Origin: Kalaharituber pfeilii
Taxonomy: Eukaryota; Ascomycota; Pezizomycetes; Pezizales; Pezizaceae
NCBI GenBank assembly: GCA_015179045.1
Contig: WHUZ01000176.1
Span: 1-50,862 of the forward strand
Length of the DNA: 50,862 nt
Direction of reading: 5' to 3'
This document shows positions 29,985 to 41,476 of the stretch, one piece after another; the stretch's first letter is position 1; every line of letters begins with the position of its first letter. The notes below the pieces were generated by a model, which was given only the letters and a program-made list of their open reading frames with translations, had not been told where the DNA came from and did no database searches. A program made the translations under genes and the position numbers.

Positions 29985-30302
29985 TCACGCGAGTCTGGCT
30001 CTTTGTGCAGGAGAGAGATGCGAGCGGGCGATAACTAGTTCTCGCCGGGTGGTATTTAGCTGTGCTGCTAGCCAGCGGATGTGGTCGTCGGTAACTAGTC
30101 GAAGCCGGTGGCCCTCGTCGACCTCTTGCCACAAAAATTCAACGTCGGCACGGAGTTGTTCTTGCTGCAATTGCTGCGACGCAAGCTCGTCGTGGTAGAA
30201 ACTAACCTGCTCTCGTAGTTCTTGCGTGCGGGTTAGTAGGTTGTGGTCGTCAGCAATTATCAGGCACACAATTAGTATGATCAGGAGTAGGACGTGGAGC
30301 AT
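29985..30302 (-). CDS. element B leader ORF: signal anchor and coiled coil, 105 aa
   Basis: An open 105-codon frame beginning 29 bp inside the 5' LTR boundary: MLHVLLLIILIVCLIIADDH gives an N-terminal hydrophobic helix of about 17 residues (signal peptide or anchor). A Gln/Glu/Leu-rich amphipathic stretch with heptad spacing follows (LREQVSFYHDELASQQLQQEQL) and a basic end SPAQRARLA before TGA. Only 3 nt separate the TGA from the gag ATG, the layout of a bicistronic mRNA using termination-reinitiation. The RIPed copy B' keeps the same length and frame. A frame upstream could extend to 30350 but would start in the LTR; the ATG at 30302 is preferred because it is shared with B'. Function unknown; membrane targeting of the particle is a guess. 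Confidence 0.65.
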   Translation of the reverse strand: MLHVLLLIILIVCLIIADDHNLLTRTQELREQVSFYHDELASQQLQQEQLRADVEFLWQEVDEGHRLRLVTDDHIRWLAAQLNTTRRELVIARSHLSPAQRARLA

Positions 30303-30317
30303 GGGGATAAAATAGAA

Positions 30318-30331
30318 GTTCAGCGGTGTAA
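30318..30331 (-). other. expected primer-binding site position of element B
   Basis: The 14 bases following the 5' LTR read TTACACCGCTGAAC on the minus strand. They lack the TGG that pairs with a tRNA CCA end. Element C has TTACACCACT at the same place. A self-primed mechanism as in Tf1-type elements or a shifted tRNA site is possible; I could not identify the primer. Confidence 0.35.
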
Positions 30332-30924
30332 TGTTAGCCAGGCGCTTCAACGTTGCTAAGCGGTAGCGGTCCGGTACGAATAGTACGGCTAAAGGTGAGC
30401 GACGAAGAAGGCGGGCGAAAGGTACGTGATAAACGTAGAGTTTTGAGTAAAACTTAGGACACCGCTAGTGTCTTAATTCTTTATAACTAACGGCAGGCAG
30501 CCAGGGCTTATATAGTAAGTGCCCGTCATATATGACTCGTCAATAATTAATAACATGACTGTAACGTGATAACACCATCTCGTAAAATAGATAAGTAAAT
30601 ATAGAAATAGTAACGTAATAGAAACATATGATAATGTAGATCCCCTTTCCAAAACCAATAAGCAAGCGAAGCATTATCTATGTTGCAACCGTGCATTATT
30701 AGTAAAGGTATTGTAAGCGACGCCGGTTGCTTCATAAGCACCGTGTATGTATTAGTGCAGTGTACGTACAAGAACCGACACACATGTCTGTGAGGTAACC
30801 ACCGAACAACCAAAGTGTACCGTGGCTCGCCTAGTATTGATCAGATACATCTTAGCAAGTCTTATAATGGTACGGAGGTGGTACCTTCCCGATATTCGGT
30901 AGGTCTTTACCTTTAGCCATAACA
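30332..30924 (-). repeat. 5' LTR of element B
   Basis: 593 bp with TGTTA/TAACA ends on the minus strand and a TATATAAG box at 30515-30508. It pairs with 23850-24442 and is followed by the target copy TGTAG. Confidence 0.94.
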
Positions 30925-31892
30925 TGTAGCTCGATACTGGGGTATGCATTGGACTCCTCTCTCAGAACTTCTACTAGGACAGCTAAGTAGCTAATTATAT
31001 CGTCAGTTGTGCAGCCTACCTAAAGGCTAAAGCTAACCGATATCTGAGGCAAACTAGACTTATGCCAATGCCTACTAGTAGGAAGCCTTGAGGAGATAGC
31101 TATAGACTTTGTTGGAGAACTACCAAGGGCTTTAATGCTATTTCAGTTATCACAAACTGGTTCACTAAAATGTAGTGCTGCACTATACACTAGTACAAAA
31201 TACTTAGACAACTCGAGACATCACCAATGCCTTCAATAATATCCTCAGGCAATTTGGTCTACCCTGCGATATCACCTCTGAATGTAGACTACAATTTGCC
31301 TCAGCCCTTTGAAAAGACATTACAGAACTCCAACTCTGTACTGCTTACCACCCCCAGACTGACAGAGTCTCTGATGCATAACATCTGGTAGTGTATAATA
31401 CAGACTCCTAAATAGTATCTCCATATCTTCCATGACCTAACTATGGCAGAGATGACAAGACTTGGGAAATGGTTAAGAATCTTCATAGATTGTTAGAATC
31501 TTTCAGAAAGTTTCTACAATCAACATCCGAGGAAGCCTTCGGGACCTTAATAGTCCAATAAAACATTAATGGCTCATAGGATAGAGCATCTCATATAAAT
31601 GAGAATTCTGTATGGCTATGCTACTTAAATAGTTCATTGACATGAGTATCTTTTCCTTATGTAGACTTTTTCCTACTGGGTTTTGTCTTTAGGAAGATTT
31701 TTAATGGCTCACTAATAATAAGTGAAAGATATACCAGTCTCACTATCAGTCACGGGCAACTGCAGTTCAGCTTGTATATTATCTCGCGTATAAGATATAC
31801 TAATAGCCAAAGTATGAGACCTACAATTCCAATTAGTTCGGTTTTCTGTTGGTGATTGTTACTCAGGACGAGTACCTTAAACAGGGGGGTAA
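30925..31892 (+). pseudogene. C' right part: integrase remnant
   Basis: Continues C' after element B, aligning with 38285-39195 of C. Recognisable pieces are the zinc-domain region (about 30980-31060), the MDF-like strand (IAIDFVGELPRALML region, about 31095-31140), the DDE core with CDITSECRLQFASA (about 31265-31310) and the chromodomain end (about 31440-31530). Stops and deletions leave no usable frame. Unlike C it keeps the segment around 30990-31060. It ends in a polypurine tract (ACAGGGGGG) before the LTR. Confidence 0.75.
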
Positions 31893-32631
31893 TGTTATGG
31901 CTAAGATGGAAACTTGCCTACCACTGTAGCAAGGGGCAAGGGTTTCACTACTAATTAGCTGCCATGGCTAAAGGTGAAGACTTACCTGCTAAGAGGATAA
32001 TACTGACTCTGTAATCAAATATAAGACTAATGCTATTTGACCGAACTGATTACTTATTAGGCTTGGCTGTTGATTCTCATATCATTTAGATAGGGCAGTA
32101 CTATAGAAGGATGTATCATCTGGAATACAGCTTGATATATATACTCAATTTACGGAAGTTCTATTAATATATGCACATGCATTAGTACATTCGTTATCTT
32201 TGTCCCGTACTATTTTTGTATGTTTTTATTATATGTGCCTATTACTACCAGTATTAGCATTGATAAGGAATCACCATATTGCTAGCCAATTATTCTTTTG
32301 TTGACTCCTCACATATAGCGGCGTTGAAGTCTATATAAGTGCCGGCTGGTAATAGCATAGTTAGAAGAATAAAGACATAACTGATGTCCTAAGTTTCTCT
32401 ATAGCTCTAAACCTATTATTCCCTCACTATGTACGTGAATTGCTCCACTCCGCTGCATGCTCCCTGCTGAGTAACTACCCTTCCGGTCTATCGTATATAC
32501 CTCCATAGCCATTCCGACTCATCGTATTCACACTTCTGAGATGATGCTGGCACTGCTGTTTTTCTTACCATAGCTGTGATATCTGATCTCTTCTAGTGCC
32601 CACCAGAGCCAAGCACCTCATGCCTGTAATA
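31893..32631 (+). repeat. 3' LTR of C' (RIPed)
   Basis: 739 bp, the same length as both LTRs of element C, with start TGTTATGG and end TAATA (TAACA mutated). It is followed directly by D' gag sequence, so C' was inserted in D'. Confidence 0.9.
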
Positions 32632-34057
32632 ATAAGTTTACAGCTTAGGGAAACTATAGCCAAAGAAATCAAGAAAGCTCGAATACAGATAGCTTATTTT
32701 TTCCTGAAATCGTTACCAGTAGATATAGATATAGACCAAAAAGAGGAACTAGAAGTTGAATTTATTACACAGTAATCTATCAACCTTCAAAATCAACTTA
32801 GAGCTAATACTAATAAGTACAAGCAATGTTACAAAGTACAAATCTAAGCTGATACCTAAGCTTGAGAAACCAAGCTTTGAGAATAGTTAACCAAGGAAAA
32901 AGCTGAATATGAGGCAACAGTTCTAGTAGTAGTAGAGAATTACCAACTCAAAACAGACGCTGCTAAACTTAAGTAGGAAGTAGAAATAAAGAAGAAGGTT
33001 TAAAACTTAGAAAGGGAGTATATCAAGTATGTGAATGCTACTATTATCAAGTTCCTGAACAAGAAAAGATTAATAGTTACAGCCTTGAAGTCTTAATTAT
33101 AGGATACTAAAATTCTCCTTAATAAAGAAAAGACTGACCAAAGAGGGCTGGAAGAAAAAATCATAGTCCAAGAAGGTATTATTAGGACCAGTCAAAGGCA
33201 GATTACAGTCTTGGAAGCAGAAATCACCTCTCTTAAGAACCAGAATAAGGAACTATAAGATAAAGTAGCAGCCTTTGAGGTCGTATTCCTTCTATCTAGA
33301 CTGCCAACTAGAATACTATCTCTGGCACCAACTGTGGCTACTGTCCTTTCTATCTGACTAGTACTATCTTCTCCTCTAAGAAAGAAAGCCAGGCATGAAA
33401 CCAGACGATGGGATTTATCTAAACTCAAACCAACTGGCCAGTACATCCCATTCACCTGCCTCCCAACTTGAAGAACTTGGAATGGTAATCTGGATAGACT
33501 ATAAGTATGGAAGTCTAAAGTAATAGACTTAGTATACCTCTAAAAGCACTACCAAACCTTTGCTAAAGAAGATACTAAAATTCTGTATATATCCTGATCT
33601 CTAACTAAGGAGATAGCAGAATAGCATAGCCAAAACAAATATATATACATGGGTCTAAGGGCTTAGAGAGATACTATATTGGAGAAATAGATGAACAATT
33701 TGGTAGAGAGAATGGGAATCTACATACAAGAGTAGCAGATATTAGATAACTCAACACCTATACATAGAAGGGCAAAATTATAGACTATATTAACACCATC
33801 AAGAAAATGAACTACCTTACTAATTATGATGATAAAATATTTAAGGATAAGGAGGTCAAAGGGTTGAAAAGAAATATTACCCAATTCTTTCTTATATAGC
33901 TAGGAGTACCCAATAAATTACTTGATAACTGGTACAAATGTGTAATAGTAGTTGGTATGAGAGATGAGTGAACAATATAAGTTGTGAGCTATAGTGATAG
34001 TAATAAACTTAGTAGCCATTCAAAGAGGAAACAATCTTCAGAAAAGAAGAAGGATAG
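32632..34057 (+). pseudogene. D' gag, left part (RIPed)
   Basis: Aligns with 48330-49755 of element D: the coiled-coil domain (about 32640-33290) and then the capsid-like domain (about 33480-33960, ending with the KGLKR and W/YKCVI blocks). Stop codons TAA/TAG/TGA appear at positions that are Gln, Trp or Arg codons in D. The sequence is cut at 34057 by element C with target copy GATAG at 34053-34057, and continues at 39940. Its left end is replaced by C'. Confidence 0.8.
34053..34057. repeat. left target-site copy of element C (GATAG)
   Basis: GATAG here and at 39935-39939 flank the C LTRs exactly. Removing C plus one copy rejoins D' sequence in line with D at 49750-49770. Confidence 0.9.
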
Positions 34058-34796
34058 TGTTACAGCTAAGGTAGAAACTTGCCTACCACTGTGACAAGGG
34101 GCAAGGGTTCCACTACTAATTAGCTGCCACGGCTAAAGGTGAAGACTTACCCGCCAAGGGGAAAACGCTGACCCTGCAATCGAACATAAGACCAATGCTG
34201 ATTGATCGGACTGATCACCTGTTAGGCTTGGCTGTTGATTCTCGCATCATTTAGATAGGGCAGTACTATGGAAGGATGTGTCATCTGGAATGCAGCTTGA
34301 TGCATACACTCGAATTACGGAAGCTTTATTTATATACGCACATGCATTAGTATATTCGTTATCTTTGTCCCGTACTATTTTTGCATGTTTTCGTTACGTA
34401 TGCCTATTACCACGGGTATTGGTATTGATAAGGAATCGCCGCATTGCCAGCCAATTATTCATTTGTTGACCTCTCATGTATAGCTGCGCTGAAGTCTATA
34501 TAAGCGCCGGCTGGCGATATCATAGTTAGAAGAATCAAGACACAAGCGGTGTCCTAAGTTTCTCTATAACTCAGAACCTATCGTTCCCTCACTACGCCCG
34601 TGAATCGCTCCGCTCCGCTGCGTGCTCCCTGCCGAGTAGCTGCCCTTCCGGTCCGCTGTATACACCTCCGTAGCCATTCCGACCCACCATATTCATACTT
34701 CCGGGACGACGACGGCACCGCCGTATTCCCCACTGTAGCCGTAACATCCGGTCCCTTCCAGCGCCCACCGGAGCCGAGCACCTCACACCCGTAACA
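34058..34796 (+). repeat. 5' LTR of element C
   Basis: 739 bp starting TGTTACAGC and ending CCCGTAACA, with TATATAAG at 34497-34504. It is nearly identical to 39196-39934. Confidence 0.94.
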
Positions 34797-34835
34797 TTAC
34801 ACCACTCCTCTTTCACCTACCATCCCGCCTCCACA

Positions 34836-36100
34836 ATGTCGGCACCAAAAGGCTCATCCGCTGCCTCCTCTTCCTCGAGGACCTCTCCCCGGAGATGTCG
34901 CCAACCTCTGTGACGAGCAAGCGTTTCTAGGTAATGTATCCACCCCTCTCTCTCAGAGCCAGCAAGAGCTGCAAAACATGATAACCCATGTTGCCTAGCT
35001 ACGGGCAAGTATGTGTGGTCAAATATTGCAGCAGCTAGCATTCCAGCCAGCACTAAGTCCGTAACGATGACAGCCAGCGTAGCCTCCGTAGCCTACCCAG
35101 GTCCGAAAGGCTCTCCTCCGAAGCATTCCCTCCGCCGGGTACTGATGGTGCGGGTACTCCTTCTCCTCGTGCCCTGTCTTGCGGTTCTCATCGAGTACGA
35201 GACCCTACGCCTCTTCGTTTTTTCCCATGAGTCAAGTACTGCCATGGGACCTTTCTCTCCTCCTCCACCTTCTCGTTATCCCCATGAGTCAGTTATTGCC
35301 ATGGGACCTCCCTCCTCCTCGTATCTCTCTTAGCGGCTCCCGCCGAGCCCGAGATTCGACGCCTCCTCCTCCGTCAGTTGATGCTATGGGGCGACCTCCG
35401 CCTCCTGCGAAAATTCCCCCTTCAGAAAAGTTTGATGGGGATGAAAAAGAGCTTGACAATTTTCTTTCCTAGTCCAACGATGGACTGGGAGTTCGTGAAT
35501 CACTCCGACAATGAAACCTCTCGCTTGAAGGGCCATGCCCTCACATTTTCCGTTGAACCCTCAGCATTATATGCCACAGCTCTCAACTACTGCGTATGAC
35601 CTTTCAGGACTCCTCAGCCATTGCTGAGGCTGCTCGAAACATTCGGACGCAAGCAGTAGGGTAGAATGCAGGATTTCTTAATTGAAATCGATGAGTTCAA
35701 CAACGTGGCAAAGACCCTGACCCTGTCCTCATTTCCGATGTCTCCGCAGCATTCAAAGATGTCGGAACCTTCTATGGTCATTTGATTGTCGAAGCAACTA
35801 GAACCAATGAAGTTTCCATTGCCGAACCTGGGAAAGCCTGGGATAAGCGCTTCATTCCCTCCACCACAATGACAAAATCACCTCCGTCAGTAGCAGCTCT
35901 ACGATACAGCACCTCCACCTCTGAAGAACAAGAAGAGTAATGACATACCTGAAGAACTGATCAGACGAAAAGGCAACTGATGCATCAGGTATAAGATCAC
36001 GTCATGCTGCGAAAAGAAGTGGTAGAAACCAACTGAAGCCAAAGAAGGAAGATAAAAGGGAAGTAAAACGCCCTGGAGTCATGAATCTACTCTCTTGATA
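34836..36100 (+). pseudogene. element C gag remnant
   Basis: Starts MSAPKGSSAASSSSRTSP at 34836, about 40 bp after the LTR. It then breaks repeatedly: Ser/Pro-rich region (35013-35330), PPPPAKIPPSEKFDGDEKELDNF near 35400-35460 (entry of the capsid domain), SSAIAEAARNIRTQAV near 35610-35660, and a zinc-knuckle remnant CIRYKITSCCEKKW near 35980. In C'' the same stretch is longer (41477-43260). No continuous frame exists. Confidence 0.7.
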
Positions 36101-36383
36101 CGTATCACAAAGAAGACGAAGACAGATCTGACCATCTCATAGGCCGTCGACGGATGTGAGAGAATCACTGAACTGTCTAATTAGAGTGGATAGGGACCCT
36201 ATCAGTGTAGGACTCCCCGTCACAGCGACCTCCTCAGTTGCGAGGTAAAATTCAAAACTGGGAAGACCGTTAGAGCTATTGTGGACTGTGCGGCCCTGCG
36301 CCGATTGTTTCCTTGGCAGACTGGGTAAGGAGTTGAAGATGAGGTCACAAGCAAGACCTATGATGATCAAGATTCTTGAGAAT

Positions 36384-36414
36384 CTCTTTCGTTTTCGTTT
36401 TCGTTTTCGTTTTC
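36384..36414. repeat. CGTTTT microsatellite
   Basis: Four to five consecutive CGTTTT units in the protease-RT spacer of element C. They are absent from C'', where the corresponding segment is AT-rich unique sequence. Confidence 0.7.
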
Positions 36415-36470
36415 TAGCATCCGGTTCCCAATTCTGTTTCCTCCGCTTGGGATTATATACCTTCTATTGG

Positions 36471-36770
36471 CATTCCGGGAAAATCTGATAAGGCATTCGT
36501 TGACTTTATTTCACCTTCTGTTCTGAACTCCCGCCAGACGATTAAGGAATTTGTTTTCGATTTTGACGCCGAAGTTATAGATATGGCGGAATGCATCATT
36601 GATTGTGTCCGAGTCAATAGCGTTCCGGGAAAGTCTGATAAGTCTCTGTTGACTTTGTTTCGTCTTTTGTTTAAACTTCCATTAAGGAGTAAGGAATTTG
36701 TCTTTGATTTTGATGCCGAAGTTATGGATATCGGCGAATGCATCATTGCACGTTTGATGGTCCTGCACTG
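36471..36770 (+). repeat. tandem duplication of about 150 bp inside element C
   Basis: Unit one (from CATTCCGGGAAAATCTGATAA) and unit two (from CGTTCCGGGAAAGTCTGATAA) share the later marks AAGGAATTTG, GATTTTGA[CT]GCCGAAGTTAT and GAATGCATCATTG. The offset is 147-150 bp, so the duplication is close to codon-length neutral. C'' has a single copy at about 43648-43770. Confidence 0.75.
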
Positions 36771-39195
36771 CGATTGAGTTGCTTTCGGTTCTTTCTGATG
36801 ATCCCCTTGAAGAGGTGATACTCCATTGATTGATACAACGAGCACTAGTACTCGCGATACGTTAATGTTTTTTCTGAGGAACAGGTATGCCGCTTACCTC
36901 CTCACCAAAGCTGGGATCATGAAATCCCTTTCGAGAATCCAAACGTGAAGCCTCCCTATGGTCCAGTGTACCTGGAAAAAGATGAGGCTCTTTAAAGGTA
37001 TATCGTCGAACACCTACCAGCAGAGAAGATACGAAGGTCAAGGTCAAAAGCAGCTTCACCGATTTTTTTTGGAAGATAGATGGGTCCTCCGACCATGCAT
37101 TAATTATAAGGGCACTAAACAAACTCACCACTCTGAACAAACACCTTTTGCCCTTAACGTCGGAACTCCTCAAAAAGACCCAAAGCGGTAAATGGGTTAC
37201 CAAACTCGATCTCAATAACGGTAACAACCTCATGTGAATTAAGTCAGGTGACGAACGGCGGCTGTCAGACACGTCCAACGGCTTATTTGAAGTACCCAGT
37301 CATACCTCTCGGACTCATCAACATACCTGCTTCCTTCGAAGAGATGATGGATGAGATCCCTACTTGTATCGGTAGAGTTGTTTGGTACCTGGACTCTTAA
37401 TCTATGAAGGCAAGTCCGAACGAGACCATAAAAGGATAGTGGAAAAGTGCTTGCCAAGTTGAGCAAACATGGGCTTGCGGTGCGAGTTCCATGTGCACGA
37501 AACCATGTTCCTTGGTCATTTTATTGTTAGCCTCGAGATTAAGATGCACCCGTTCAAACTCTCTACCATTCGCGACTGGCCATAGCCGATAAAAGAAGGT
37601 GTAAGCCTTTCTAGGCTTTGCAAACGACCACCGCTGATTCGTCCTCAACTACCACCGCCAATTTAATTTACTCCGCTACAACCCGACCGCTTACAAGCCT
37701 TGACCGGAAACATACTCTTTATTTAGGGGGGGCAGAGCAGCAAGCTGCTTTTGCGGAACTCCAAGACAAGTTTATCAGTGCCCCTATACTGCGACAGTTC
37801 GATCGATACCTGCTGACGATTATGAAACCGACCGCTCAGACCAGGCACTCGCTGGCGTCTTGAGCTTAAGAATGACGTTACCACCCTTCACCCATGCGAG
37901 TACGGAGTACCACTCCCAAATACTGACCCCTGCCAAACAAAACTACCTCTATCTACGATAACGAACTCTTGGCAATCCTTGATTGTACAAATAGAGGATA
38001 GAGTTATTGGCAACTAAGTTCACTGTCTTCACTGACTACGCACTTCACCACCACACAACACCTCAACAACCAGCAATCCAACTGGAGCCAGAAACCTTCC
38101 AAATTCGATTACGTCAGCCTAACGGCAAAGCGGATGCTCCCTCTCGGACTGGTGAAGTGCAAGACGTGTGGACTAATATCCCTGTGGTCAACGGTGACGA
38201 ATGGGTGAGGAACAATGACGGGCCTAGGTACCCGAACCAGTATTGACTGGAAGTGATAATGATGATGCCATGACAGTAACGTGGCTTGACACTATGGTGT
38301 GCATCGGACTCCTCTCTCGGAATTTCTACTAGGACAGCTGAAAAGACTTATGCCAACGCCTACTAGTAGGAAACCTTGAGGAGATAGCTATAGACTTTGT
38401 TGGAGAACTACCAAGGGCTTTAACGCTATTTCAGTTGTCACAAACCGGTTCACTGATATGCAGCGCTGCACTACACACTGGTAAAAAATACTTTGACAAC
38501 TCGAGACGTCGCCAACGCCTTCAATGACATCCTCAGGCAATTTGGTCTACCCGCCACATCACCATGGACCACAATTCGCCTCAGCCCTTTCGGAAAGACA
38601 TTACATCCGAACTCGACGCAGAACTCCAACTCTGTACCACTTACCACCCCCAGACCGACTTCATCTCTGACGCACAACGTCTGGTATTGCAGAGAGTGTG
38701 TAATACAGACTCCCAAATAGTATCTCCACATCTTCTATAACCGAACTATGGCAGAGATGACGAGATTTGGGAAACGGTTGAGAATCTTCGTAGATCGTTG
38801 GAATCTGTTAGAGAGTTCCACGATCAACATCCGAGGAAGCCTTCGGGACCCTATGGTCCAATAAAGCATTGATGGCTCATGGGACAGAGCATATCGCACA
38901 AATGGGAATTCTGTGCTGCCATGCTACTCGGATGGTTCGTTGACGTGAGTACCTTTTCCTTACGGAGACTTTTTCCCATTGGGTTTTGTCTTCGGGAAGG
39001 TTTTTAACGGCTCACTGATGATGAGTGAAAGACACACTAGTCTCACCATCGGTCACGAGCAACTGCAGTTCAGCTCGTGTGTTACCTCGCATATAAGGTA
39101 CGCCGATAGCCAAAGTATGAGACCCACAATCCCAATTAGTTCGGTTTTCTGTTGGTGATTGTTACTCGGGACGAGTACCCTAAACGAGGGGGTAA

Positions 39196-39934
39196 TGTTA
39201 CGGCTAAGGTGGAAACTTGCCTACCACTGTGGCAAGAGGCAAGGGTTCCACTACTAATTAGCTGCCACGGCTAAAGGTGAAGACTTACCCGCCAAGGGGA
39301 AAACGCTGACCCTGCAATCGAACATAAGACCAATGCTGATTGACTGGACTGATCACCCGTTAGGCTTGGCTGTTGATTCTCGCATTATTTAGATAGGGCA
39401 GTACTACGGAAGGGTGTGTCATCCGGAATGCAGCTTAATGCATACACTCAAATTACGGAAGCTTTATTTATATACGCACATGCATTAGTACATTCGTTAT
39501 CTTTGTCCCATACTATTTTTGCATGTTTTCGTTACGTATACCTATTACTACGGGTATTGGCATTGATAAGGAATTGCCACGTTGCCAGCCAATTATTCAT
39601 TTATTGACCCCTTATGTATAGCTGCGCTGAAGTCTATATAAGCGCCGGCTGGCGATATTATAGTTAGAAGAATCAAGACATAAGTGGTGTCCTAAGTTTC
39701 TCTATAACTCTGAACCTATCGTTCCCTCACTACGCCCGTGAATCGCTCTGCTCCACTGCGTGCTCCCCCCTGAGTAGCTGCCCTTCCGGTCCGCTGTATA
39801 CACCTCCGTAGCCATTCCGATCTGCCGTATTCACACTTCCGGGATGACGCCAGCATCGCCATTTTCCTCACCGTAGCCGTAACATCCGGTCCCTTCCAGC
39901 ACCCACCGGAGCCGAGCACCTCATGCCCATAACA
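39196..39934 (+). repeat. 3' LTR of element C
   Basis: 739 bp, TGTTACGG to CATAACA, TATATAAG at 39635-39642. It is followed by target copy GATAG at 39935-39939. Confidence 0.94.
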
Positions 39935-40828
39935 GATAGTATAGAAACTATGACCTTTAAGGCCAGCCCATACCTCCCTAGCTCCTCTAAAAAACTCAGT
40001 ACTAAATAGAAGGCTAATGGAAAATGCTCTCATGGTAGAAGAAAAGGCTACACTTTTAGTAAATACATAGCTACAGAAATTATAAAGTAGTGGAAGATGA
40101 TCTAGCTAACTAATTAGTCAGGTAATAAGAGAAAGAGAAATAATGATAAGAAGTAGAACAAGAAGAAGGTAAGAAAAATTAAACAAGAAAACAAAGGAGA
40201 CTAAGCTAAAATATAGATATATAGCCTAGTATCATATATTACTACTCTTAATAAATCTGAGTTAGAAAACTAGAAAGGCAGATCTTAGCTAATGAAGTAT
40301 CTGCCTCTCCTCCTTCTTCAATCCTCAAAAGACCTCTAACAAAGAAATTAATCATCCATAAAGCTGAGCCAAAATGGAAGGAAAATGGTATCTCAAAATC
40401 AGTAATAATTAGAGTATATATTGACTCAGAAGCTGAAATATTAATGCACTCCAATAAAGTACTAGTCTTATATATCAAAAGAAAATTCCCCATTAAGTTC
40501 AGAGGAGCTAGCAGTATATCCTTACTAAATACTGGTATAGAGTATACTCCAAAGCTCCAAATAACTCTTATCCAAAATACTAGTAAAGTTTATAAAGAAC
40601 TTATCAACTTTAATATAAGTGATAGAGGAAAGGACTATAATATACTCTTGTCAATAATATAAATAGCTAGTTACCAGTCATATATTGATTAGAACTTATA
40701 CTATGTTGAACTAAATTACATCAAATGCTTGGAACACATTAAGGCAAGGTATTTTAAACTTTGTAAAGTAGAGGAACTTTACATGATTGAAGAATAGCAA
40801 GTAGAGCAAGTATTTTTTAGTTAGTATA
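39935..40828 (+). pseudogene. D' gag end and protease region (RIPed)
   Basis: Continues D' after element C. The zinc-knuckle remnant lies at about 40025-40070, where Cys and His codons of D (KCSCCRRKGHTFSKC) have become Gly, His or Tyr through transitions. A segment at 40444-40659 corresponds to the D protease (HIKRKFPIKF, TPKLQITLIQNTSK, NISDRGKDYNILLS). The element C'' LTR cuts it at 40829. Confidence 0.75.
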
Positions 40829-41441
40829 TATTACAGCTATAATAAAACTTACCTATATTGGAGAATACTTATCCTGAATCATTATATAAGACCAATGCTA
40901 ATAGACTAGACTGATCACCCATTAGGCTTAGTAGTAAATTTATTTATTTATCAAATAGAATAGTACTAAGGAAGTATATATTAAATATTTTTAGTAAGAC
41001 CTCTAGGTCTGCAATGTACTCAGCTTATTAAAAGCTAATATATATACATATGCACTAATAGTATATAGTATTATCTTATGTCTATTCTATTTTTGCATAT
41101 TTCTATTACATGTGCCTATTACCACAGATATTATTATTAATAAGAAATTGCTATATTGTCAGTCATTTATTCATTTATTGACTAGTCATGTATGATAGCA
41201 CTAAAGTCTATATAAGTGCTAGCTAGCAATAGTATAGTTAAAGGAATCAAGATATTAGTGGTGTTCTAAGTTCTTTATTACTCTGAAACTCATAGTTTTT
41301 CTTATTATGCCTATGAATTATTCTGCTCCACTATGTATCTATGCCGAGTAGCTACCCTTCTGGTCTACTGTATATATGCCTCTATAGCCATAATACCTAT
41401 TTCTAGGCTATGGCAAAGCTGAGCCCCTCATGCCCATAATA
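40829..41441 (+). repeat. 5' LTR of C''
   Basis: Starts TATTACAGC (TGTTACAGC mutated) and ends CCATAATA (TAACA mutated). It shares the U3 core, TATATAAG and 3' end with the C LTR but is 126 bp shorter, so it is a distinct subfamily. Confidence 0.85.
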
Positions 41442-41476
41442 TTATACTGCTTCTTCTACACTCATTCGCCTTCATA

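Larger units (their letters stand above)
23850..30924 (-). mobile_element. element B: full-length Gypsy chromovirus with a leader ORF
   Basis: 7,075 bp with two 593-bp LTRs (23850-24442 and 30332-30924; ends TGTTA/TAACA), a 5-bp target duplication and a polypurine tract. On the minus strand the order is leader ORF (30302-29985), gag (29981-28107), protease, RT (YIDD), RNase H, integrase with a complete D-D-35-E triad, and chromodomain ending at 24737. It is GC-richer than its surroundings and free of RIP-type stops, hence young. Six or more one-base frame changes nevertheless interrupt gag and pol, several in homopolymers. It sits inside C', itself inside D'. Confidence 0.95.
36250..38830 (+). 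pseudogene. element C pol remnant (protease to chromodomain)
   Basis: Protease turn VRAIVDCAALRRL near 36270-36300. A 150-bp tandem duplication (36471-36620 and 36621-36770) follows. RT pieces include GLINIPASFEEMMDEI and VVWYLD near 37310-37395, where the second Asp and following bases of the catalytic motif are deleted. RNase H pieces lie around 37830-38120 and the integrase core (LRQFGLPATSPW) around 38530-38570. The chromodomain end is RRSLESVREFHDQHP near 38785-38830. About 63 bp after RNase H and the integrase zinc domain are missing. No enzyme can be made. Confidence 0.8.
34058..39934 (+). mobile_element. element C: young LTR element with a deleted interior
   Basis: 5,877 bp with LTRs 34058-34796 and 39196-39934 (each 739 bp, TGTTA/TAACA), perfect 5-bp target duplication GATAG and polypurine tract CGAGGGGG at 39185-39192. 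It is GC-rich and not RIPed. The interior is about 4.4 kb, against about 5.6 kb in the related C'', and has many small deletions in RT, RNase H and integrase. Gag and pol are therefore unreadable although both LTRs and the insertion footprint look recent. Several deletions are shared with the older copy C'. It was probably mobilised by proteins of another copy. Confidence 0.92.

Noticed and set aside
35013..35472. Open frames in element C as a new Pro/Ser-rich gene
   Set aside because: They align with the C'' gag spacer and are frame-shifted pieces of gag.
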